From NCBI RefSeq assembly GCF_019904175.1, contig NZ_CP061913.1, forward strand, positions 930,001 to 994,000: 64,000 nucleotides of DNA, written 5' to 3'. The notes under the pieces are model-generated. The model had not been told where the DNA came from. It saw only the letters and a program-made list of their open reading frames with translations, and made no database searches. The position numbers and the translations under genes were made by a program. Source of the stretch: Dactylosporangium vinaceum (GTDB lineage Bacteria > Actinomycetota > Actinomycetes > Mycobacteriales > Micromonosporaceae). Shown in pieces: positions 32,290 through 38,278 of the stretch (positions are counted from its first letter, which is position 1; every line of letters begins with the position of its first letter).

Positions 32290-33171
32290 GTGGAGATGGC
32301 CTGGATCCCCGGCGGCACCTTCGCCATGGGTGCCGAGGGCTTCTATCCGGAAGAGGCGCCCGTGCAGAAGGTTGCCGTGGACGGCTTCTGGATCGACTCG
32401 CACCCCGTGACGAACGCGGAGTTCGCCCTGTTCGTGCAGGAGACCGGGTACGCGACGGTCGCCGAGCGGGAGGAGGCGGGCAGCCCGCCGGGCTCGATGG
32501 TGTTCGTGCAGCCGCCGGGGCCGGTGCCCCTGCGCGACTGGCGCGTGTGGTGGGAGCTGCGGCCGGGGGCGTCCTGGCGGCAGCCGTTCGGGCCCGGCTC
32601 GGACATCCGGAAACGGTCGGCGCATCCGGTGGTGCACGTCGCCTACGAGGACGCCGCCGCCTACGCGCGGTGGGCCGGCAAGGACCTGCCGACCGAGGCC
32701 GAGTGGGAGTTCGCGGCGCGCGGCGGGCTGGAGGGCTCGCAGTACCCCTGGGGCGACCGGCCGGAGCCGGGCCGGGCCAACGTCTGGCAGGGGATCTTCC
32801 CCTGGCTCGACCGCAGCGAGGACGGGCACGGCACCACCCCGGTCGGTGCGTTCGCGGCCAACGCCTACGGACTGTTCGACGTGGTCGGGAACGTCTGGGA
32901 ATGGACGTCGGACTACTATCGCTCCGGCAACGCGCGGTTCAGCGAGATCGGACCCGAGGGCGTGGACGAGATCCCGCAGAATCCCCGCGTCGACTCGCCC
33001 CCGGGCGCTACCGTGTGGAGCAGCCGGGTGGTGAAGGGCGGCTCCTACCTCTGCTCGCAGGGGTACGACCACCGCTTCCGGCCCGCGGCCCGCCAGCCCG
33101 AGGCGATCGACAACGGTAGTTGTCACGTCGGGTTCCGGTGCGTCAGGCGGCCGCCCCAAAACGTGGGGTGA
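32290..33171 (+). CDS. FGE/sulfatase-modifying-factor-like protein
   Basis: 293 aa in the formylglycine-generating-enzyme fold: WIPGGTFAMG (5-14), PVTNAEFALFV (39-49), LPTEAEWEFAARGG (133-146), GNVWEWTSDYY (200-210), GGSYLC (250-255), CHVGFRCVRR (278-287). True FGEs use two copper-binding Cys five apart; here the first is Cys255 but the second position is Asp260. It may therefore be a non-canonical oxidase or a carbohydrate/peptide-binding relative, and no sulfatase gene is in the window. GTG 32290 begins 6 nt after the -10, so the mRNA should be leaderless. Controlled by the 32237 palindrome. Confidence 0.75.
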   Translation: MEMAWIPGGTFAMGAEGFYPEEAPVQKVAVDGFWIDSHPVTNAEFALFVQETGYATVAEREEAGSPPGSMVFVQPPGPVPLRDWRVWWELRPGASWRQPFGPGSDIRKRSAHPVVHVAYEDAAAYARWAGKDLPTEAEWEFAARGGLEGSQYPWGDRPEPGRANVWQGIFPWLDRSEDGHGTTPVGAFAANAYGLFDVVGNVWEWTSDYYRSGNARFSEIGPEGVDEIPQNPRVDSPPGATVWSSRVVKGGSYLCSQGYDHRFRPAARQPEAIDNGSCHVGFRCVRRPPQNVG

Positions 33172-33189
33172 TAACGCATCGTATTTTGT

Positions 33190-33206
33190 TCACCCCCTAC
33201 GGGTGA
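33190..33206 (+). promoter_or_regulatory. Regulon palindrome, exact, LuxR-2 promoter
   Basis: TCACCC-CCTAC-GGGTGA, then 7 nt, then TCACC (33214-33218), then CACAAT (33230-33235) at 23 nt. Predicted transcript start near 33242, so GTG codons at 33203 and 33239 cannot serve as starts. Confidence 0.68.
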
Positions 33207-33283
33207 GGCGGCATCACCTTTTGTCGCCCCACAATCCCGTGGTCATCCGCCGTGCTGCGGTGGGTGGGAGGGGGCGAAATACG

Positions 33284-35902
33284 TTGGGGCAGAAAACGCT
33301 CGTTGACACCATCACCCGTCCCGCACTGCACTTCGCAGTGCCTGAGCCGCCCCGCTATCACGTACCGCGACCGCGTCTGCTCGACGCATTGGATCGCGCC
33401 GTGGCGGGACCATTGACATTGATTTCCGCTCCGGCGGGGTGGGGCAAGACCACCCTGCTGGCCGAGTGGGTGGCGGCCGGGCGGGTGCCCTGGCCGTTGG
33501 CGTGGTTGACGGTCGAGGCACACCACGGCCCACGCTTTTGGGAGCACGTGCTCGACGCCGTCAGGCAGGCGACCGGTGAGGAGCCGGAGGCCGAGGAGGG
33601 TGAGGCCCTCGAGGCGCTCATCACCGTGCTGCGCCGGGCCGGACCACCGGTGGTGCTGGTCCTGGACGATCTGCAGGAGCTGTCGGTGCCCCGGGTGTGG
33701 GGCGAGCTCGAGACGCTGCTTTCCCAGGCGGGCGACCGCCTGCGTCTCGTGATCGCCTGCCGGACCGATCCGGCGCTCACGCTGTACAGGTTCCGGATCC
33801 GCGGCGCGCTGAGCGAACTGCGCTCCGGGCCGCTCGGCTTCACCCTGGACGAGACCGCGCAGATGCTCGGCGCGCACGGGGTGCGCCTGGCCGAGTCGGC
33901 GCTCGTCGAGCTCCACGCGGTGATGAAGGGGTGGGCGGCCGGGCTGCGGCTCGCCGCGCTGGCGGTGCAGGGGCACCCCGAGCCGGACAGCCTCGTGCCG
34001 CGCTTCGCGCTGCAGGATCGGGCGTTGGGGGAGTACCTCGTCGGCGAGGTCTTCGACACGCTGCCGGAGGACGTCCGCGAAGTCGTCCTGTGCACGTCGG
34101 TCCTCGACCAGGTCAGCGCCGAGCTCGTGGAGGCGCTCACCGGCCGGGTCGACGGCGCCCGCATCCTGGCCCAGCTCGAGCACTCGAACCTCTTCGTGGT
34201 GCAGGGCAGCGGCAACGCCGGAATGTACCGCTGCCACCCGCTCTTCGGCCTGATGCTCTACGACGAGCTGCGCCACCGCCGGCCCGAGCAGGTGCGCCAG
34301 CTGCACCGGCGGGCCGCCGACTGGTTCGCCGCGCACGATCAGCCGGCCGACGCGCTGCGCCACGCGCTGGCCGCGCGCAACTGGAGCCAGGCGTCGGAGC
34401 TGCTGGCCGCGAGCTGGCAGGAGCTGGTGCCCGGGGCGCGGATGCGCACGATCAAGGAGCTGGTGCCGCCGCCCCCGCAGGAGGTCCGCAACGACCCGAC
34501 GCTGGCCCTGGCCTTCGCGGCCGAGCGCCTCGACGCGAGCGACCCGCAGGGCACGGAGACGTTCCTGCACCTCGTCGACCGGTCCCAGCACACGCTCGTG
34601 GACTCGGCGCGGGCCGCACTGCGCCCGATCGTCGACAGCTTTCGGATGGCCGAGGCGCATCAGAGCCAGAAGCCGGATCTGGTACTCGCAACGGCGCCAC
34701 TGCTCCTGAGGGACGACATGGGCCTCGACGACCAGGACACGGCGCGGATGCGCGCGCTGGCCCTGGTGGCGGTCGGGGGAGCGCGGCTCATCCAGGGCGA
34801 CCTGGGCGCCGCCGAGCTCGCCCTGCAGGAGGGCCTCAGTCTGGCCCGCCGGGGCGGTGCGGTGCAGTCCCAGCTGGCCGCGCTGCGCCAGCTCGCGCAG
34901 CTCAACGCGGCCCGGGGCCGGCTCACCGCGGCCCTGCGCTACGGCAAGGAGACGCTCGCCCTGGCCGACCGCGAGGGCCGGGCGCAGGGCAGCGACGTGG
35001 TCTGGGCCCAGCTCACCGTGGCCGAGGTCTGCTACCTGCAGGCCCGGGTCGCCGCGGCCGAGCACTACCTGGACCGCGCCCTGGACGGCGGTGGCGTCGC
35101 CGACCCGGCCCTGGTCGCGGTGGCGACGATGACCCGGGCCCACATCCGCGCGGCCGCCGGCGACGCCCGCGCGGCGTGCACGGAGCTGTCGGCGATTCGG
35201 CGGCAGCTGGCGGACTGGCGGTACACACCGAGAATGCAGCATTGCGTGACGCTGGCCGAGGCCGAGCTGCGGCTGGCCGCGGGCGACACCGAGGCGGCCA
35301 AGCGACTGCTCGTGCTGGACCCCGTCGAGATGCTCGCGCCCTGGCTCGGCGTGGTGCGGGCCAAGTCTCATCTGGCCGAACGCCGTCCGGCGGCGGCGCT
35401 GGGGGCGGTCCAGCCATACCTGGAGCCGACCACGGGCTCGCTCGTGTGGACGGTCGACGCCAACCTGACGAGCGCCCGCGCGCTGCGGGCCCTGGGCGAC
35501 CGCTCCAAGGCCGGCCGCGCCCTGGAGCAGGCCCTGCGCCACGCCGACGACGAGCAGATCCGCTGGCCCTTCGTCGCCGGTGGGCAGCCGGTGCGGGAGC
35601 TCCTGGTCACGTACCTCCCGGCCGGCAGCGGATACCGCACCCTGGCCGAGGACATCGCCCAGGAGCTGACCGGCTTCGGCCGCGCCCCGGCCGCGGCGGG
35701 TGAGCTGGCCGAGCCGCTGACCGAGCGCGAGCTGGCGGTGCTGCGCTACCTGCAGGGCACGCTCTCGGCGGGGGAGATCGCCTCGATGCTCTACGTCTCC
35801 GTCAACACCGTGAAGACGCACATGAAGAACATCTACCGCAAGCTCGGTGTCGGCCGCCGGCGGGAGGTGATCGAACGGGCGCGCGAACTGAACCTCCTCT
35901 GA
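33284..35902 (+). CDS. LuxR-family STAND ATPase regulator 2 (MalT-like)
   Basis: 872 aa from the TTG at 33284, chosen because GGGAGGGGG lies about 10 nt upstream and the predicted promoter rules out the earlier GTGs; GTG 33260 is the alternative. Walker A SAPAGWGKTT (48-57), Walker B VVLVLDDL, arginine-containing winged helix, TPR-like repeats (about 330-790) and a C-terminal LuxR helix-turn-helix (LTERELAVLRYLQGTLSAGE, NTVKTHMKNIYRKL). Same architecture as regulator 1, and their HTH ends differ at few positions, so they may bind the same operator. The promoter carries an exact palindrome, suggesting auto- or cross-activation. Ends at a strong terminator. Confidence 0.88.
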   Translation: MGQKTLVDTITRPALHFAVPEPPRYHVPRPRLLDALDRAVAGPLTLISAPAGWGKTTLLAEWVAAGRVPWPLAWLTVEAHHGPRFWEHVLDAVRQATGEEPEAEEGEALEALITVLRRAGPPVVLVLDDLQELSVPRVWGELETLLSQAGDRLRLVIACRTDPALTLYRFRIRGALSELRSGPLGFTLDETAQMLGAHGVRLAESALVELHAVMKGWAAGLRLAALAVQGHPEPDSLVPRFALQDRALGEYLVGEVFDTLPEDVREVVLCTSVLDQVSAELVEALTGRVDGARILAQLEHSNLFVVQGSGNAGMYRCHPLFGLMLYDELRHRRPEQVRQLHRRAADWFAAHDQPADALRHALAARNWSQASELLAASWQELVPGARMRTIKELVPPPPQEVRNDPTLALAFAAERLDASDPQGTETFLHLVDRSQHTLVDSARAALRPIVDSFRMAEAHQSQKPDLVLATAPLLLRDDMGLDDQDTARMRALALVAVGGARLIQGDLGAAELALQEGLSLARRGGAVQSQLAALRQLAQLNAARGRLTAALRYGKETLALADREGRAQGSDVVWAQLTVAEVCYLQARVAAAEHYLDRALDGGGVADPALVAVATMTRAHIRAAAGDARAACTELSAIRRQLADWRYTPRMQHCVTLAEAELRLAAGDTEAAKRLLVLDPVEMLAPWLGVVRAKSHLAERRPAAALGAVQPYLEPTTGSLVWTVDANLTSARALRALGDRSKAGRALEQALRHADDEQIRWPFVAGGQPVRELLVTYLPAGSGYRTLAEDIAQELTGFGRAPAAAGELAEPLTERELAVLRYLQGTLSAGEIASMLYVSVNTVKTHMKNIYRKLGVGRRREVIERARELNLL

Positions 35903-35915
35903 CCGGTCCACCAAC

Positions 35916-35956
35916 GCCGCCCCGCCACCGTCCATCGGTTGGCGGGGCGGCTTTTT
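35916..35956 (+). terminator. Intrinsic terminator of LuxR-2
   Basis: 12-bp perfect stem GCCGCCCCGCCA / TGGCGGGGCGGC, 12-nt loop, then TTTTT. From here to 36176 no gene or notable structure is seen. Confidence 0.92.
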
Positions 35957-36176
35957 GGTGCCGTGAAGCCGGGCGTCCCGGGTCCGCGCGCTTCCGCTCG
36001 ACCGCCCGGATGGGTGCGGCGGCCCTGCGGCCGCAACGCCGCAGCCGGGCGTGGGCCGGCCGTGGTGCTGGGAGGCGTGGCGGTGCCGTGATGGTGTCCG
36101 TCCGCGGCGGCCGCGCATCGGGCGGGCTGCGAGAGGCGGGCGCCGGTACGGCCGGTGGCGGGTGGTGGCAAGCGAG

Positions 36177-36218
36177 AAGCGGCGGCGGCTCCCCTGGTGA
36201 GGGGGGCCGCCGCCGCTT
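36177..36218 (-). terminator. Terminator of DUF7144-like gene 2
   Basis: 13-bp stem AAGCGGCGGCGGC / GCCGCCGCCGCTT, extended by CCCC/GGGG pairs in the loop, 18 bp beyond the minus-strand stop. Confidence 0.75.
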
Positions 36219-36235
36219 CGGGCGGGGTGGGCGGT

Positions 36236-37129
36236 CTAGCGGTTGGCGTGCACGTACGGGCGGGCGCCGATCGCGGCCAGCTCCTCGGCCTCCTCGTCGA
36301 CCGTGCGGGCGGCCAGGGCGGCCTCCTCGGCCAGGACCATGGGGAGCGGGTCGATGAGCGGGTCCAGTGACTCCAGGGACGAGCGCTGGACCGGGACGTG
36401 GACATCCGCCAGGACGTGGACATCCGCCGTGACGGCGGCCTGGCCCACGGCGCGGACCCAGACGGTCGGGGAGTCGCCGACCAGCTCGGCCTCCACGGTC
36501 TCCTCGACCGGCGGGGCGATCACCGGGGCGCCGACGGAGGCGGTGACGACGACCGTGTCCTCCAGGGAGGCGCCCACGACGGCGGGCGGGAGCAGGTCGA
36601 TGGTGATGATGTCGTCGCGGGAGACGCTGTGGCGGACGTGCGGGCGGCCGCCGGCCTTGTGCCGGCCGTGGTACGCGTCCGAGCGGCTGTTGCGCCGCAG
36701 CGTCAGCTTGGCCGTGGGAGCCGGGCGGGCCGGCTTGGGCGCGGCGACGTCCTCGGGTGCGGCGACGCTGCCGCGCGGTACCGTCAAAATGAACAGGATG
36801 ATGACGTCGAGGGTGACCATCAGCAGCGACCACGCGGGGTAGGCCCGCAGCATGGCCAGCTGCGAGATCGCGTGCAGGGCCACGACGGCGACGGCCACGG
36901 TCTTGGCGCTCGGGCGCCCGGCGCGCAGGGCCAGCCCGGCCGCGACGAGCAGCGCACCCAGCGTCGCCGTGGCCACGGCCCAGGTGCCGGCGCTGGTGAA
37001 CGCCACGTCGTTGCGGTCGAACCCGACGCTGTCGCCCGCATAGGCCACCAGCAGCCCCTGTGCGACGTTCAGCGCGCCCAGCAGCGTGAGCAGTGATGTG
37101 CCGAACGTCCGAAATTCCTTCACCCGCAT
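36236..37129 (-). CDS. DUF7144-like membrane protein 2 with long cytoplasmic tail
   Basis: 297 aa. Four membrane helices in the first 115 residues (LLTLLGALNVAQGLLVAYAG, then AYPAWSLLMVTLDVIILFIL) match the protein at 31407-31979. A 180-residue tail follows: a Lys/Arg-rich part (about 130-170), then an acidic, Val-rich part with Pro. The tail may bind partners or be modified. An exact regulon palindrome sits about 350 bp upstream, leaving a long leader with two strong hairpins. ATG 37129 with AGGGAGA about 12 nt upstream. Confidence 0.75.
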   Translation of the reverse strand: MRVKEFRTFGTSLLTLLGALNVAQGLLVAYAGDSVGFDRNDVAFTSAGTWAVATATLGALLVAAGLALRAGRPSAKTVAVAVVALHAISQLAMLRAYPAWSLLMVTLDVIILFILTVPRGSVAAPEDVAAPKPARPAPTAKLTLRRNSRSDAYHGRHKAGGRPHVRHSVSRDDIITIDLLPPAVVGASLEDTVVVTASVGAPVIAPPVEETVEAELVGDSPTVWVRAVGQAAVTADVHVLADVHVPVQRSSLESLDPLIDPLPMVLAEEAALAARTVDEEAEELAAIGARPYVHANR

Positions 37130-37192
37130 GCGCCTGTCTTCTCCCTGATCACAAATGGCGGTCGCTGTCGAAATGGGCGGCCAACACGGGTG

Positions 37193-37236
37193 AGGCCGTG
37201 CCGGTCCCGGTCGACAAACCGAGACCGGCACGGCCT
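37193..37236 (-). other. 14-bp hairpin in the leader of DUF7144-like gene 2
   Basis: Perfect stem AGGCCGTGCCGGTC / GACCGGCACGGCCT, 16-nt loop, 64 bp before the ATG. No T run, so it may be an attenuator, RNA-stability element or protein site. Confidence 0.6.
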
Positions 37237-37284
37237 ATATCCCCCGTGTTCCTGTGTTCCCCCCGGAACAGGCCCGACTACGTG

Positions 37285-37317
37285 GTGTCCGGCCCCGCCG
37301 CCCGCGCGGCCGGACAC
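37285..37317 (-). other. 10-bp hairpin in the same leader
   Basis: Perfect stem GTGTCCGGCC / GGCCGGACAC, 13-nt loop. A third, bulged stem (CCTGTGTTCC / GGAACAGG) lies near 37250-37272. Confidence 0.55.
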
Positions 37318-37477
37318 CGGCGCAGACCCCTCCGCGCCGGTCGCGGGGCGCCGGTTAATCCCTCCCGCGGATGTGGGTGGACCCCCCGGCCTCCCCGCTC
37401 CCGGACCTCGGCGCCTGCCTCAGTCGGCAACGTGTCGTGCCTGAGGACAGGATTCGGGCGCACCGGGTGACTGCGGA

Positions 37478-37494
37478 TCACCCGCGGTGGGTGA
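37478..37494 (-). promoter_or_regulatory. Regulon palindrome, exact, DUF7144-like 2 promoter
   Basis: TCACCC-GCGGT-GGGTGA. On the minus strand 7 nt later is a second TCACCC (37465-37470 as GGGTGA on plus), and AATCCT is the -10 at 23 nt. It lies just after the PP2C stop. Confidence 0.62.
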
Positions 37495-37524
37495 AGCACC
37501 GGGCCGGGTGCCGGACGGCCGGCT

Positions 37525-38199
37525 TCACACCGGCTCGGCGGCCAGCAGGCAGGCGTCGTCCTCGGGGTTGTCGTGGCGGGCGCAGTCCAGGGCGGTGCGC
37601 AGCCGGTCGCCCGGCGCCGCCGCGCGCATGGCCGTGCGCACGTCGTCGGCGAGGCCCTGCACGCCCTGGTCGATCGCGCGGTCGCGGCGCTCGACCACGC
37701 CGTCGGTGTACATCAGCAGCAGGTCGCCCGGGCCGACGACGACATCCGCGGTGGCGTAGCGGGCGGCCGGGTCGACGCCGAGGGCCATGCCGTAGGGCTG
37801 GTCGAGCGCTGTCACGCCGGCCGCGGTGGCCCACAGGATCGGCAGGTGGCCGGCCCGCGACCAGGTAAGTGAGTGGTCGGCCGGGCGGAACCGGCCGCAC
37901 ACGGCGGTCGCGAGAGTGGTCGCCGAGCGGCGGCAGAGCATCCGGTTGAGCGCGGCCAGGATGGCGCCCGGCTCGTCCCCGGCCAGCGCCAGGTGGGTCA
38001 TCGCGGCCCGCAGGCGCACCATCGTGGCGGCGGCGGTGCGCCCGTGGCCCATGACGTCGCCGACCGCCAGCATCACGTCGCCCCCGGGCAGGGCCGTGCT
38101 GAGGTACCAGTCCCCGCCGACGGGCCCGGAGTGCGCCGCGACCGCGTACCGCACGCCCACCCGCACGCCGTTGACCTGCTCCCGCAAACCCATAGCCAT
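37525..38199 (-). CDS. PP2C/SpoIIE-type serine phosphatase
   Basis: 224-aa stand-alone PPM phosphatase. Metal ligands are present: GGDWYL (Asp30), AVGDVMGHG (45-53, Asp48), MYTDGVVER and PEDDACLL near the C-terminus. It dephosphorylates Ser/Thr on a partner, typically an anti-anti-sigma protein or a kinase target; no such partner is adjacent. ATG 38199 lies 7 nt after CACGAT (minus strand), so the mRNA is leaderless like the FGE-like gene. A second ATG is two codons on. It sits between LuxR regulator 3 and the membrane protein gene on the same strand. Confidence 0.85.
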   Translation of the reverse strand: MAMGLREQVNGVRVGVRYAVAAHSGPVGGDWYLSTALPGGDVMLAVGDVMGHGRTAAATMVRLRAAMTHLALAGDEPGAILAALNRMLCRRSATTLATAVCGRFRPADHSLTWSRAGHLPILWATAAGVTALDQPYGMALGVDPAARYATADVVVGPGDLLLMYTDGVVERRDRAIDQGVQGLADDVRTAMRAAAPGDRLRTALDCARHDNPEDDACLLAAEPV

Positions 38200-38235
38200 G
38201 CCGGTTATCGTGTCCCCGCCATGGCGCCGGGCGAC

Positions 38236-38252
38236 TCGCCCGCACCGGGTGA
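38236..38252 (-). promoter_or_regulatory. Regulon palindrome, PP2C promoter
   Basis: Plus-strand reading TCGCCC-GCACC-GGGTGA (one mismatch). On the minus strand CACGAT (38207-38212) follows at 23 nt and the ATG 7 nt later. No clear second half-site at 7 nt. Confidence 0.5.
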
Positions 38253-38278
38253 GGAAGCGCCGCAACGGCGGGACGGCC

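Noticed and set aside
33197..36118. A 973-codon minus-strand frame opposite LuxR-2
   Set aside because: Shadow of the LuxR gene; no motif, no ribosome site.
37454..37470. A second full palindrome next to 37478
   Set aside because: Only the GGGTGA half is good; the other half reads TCGGGC.
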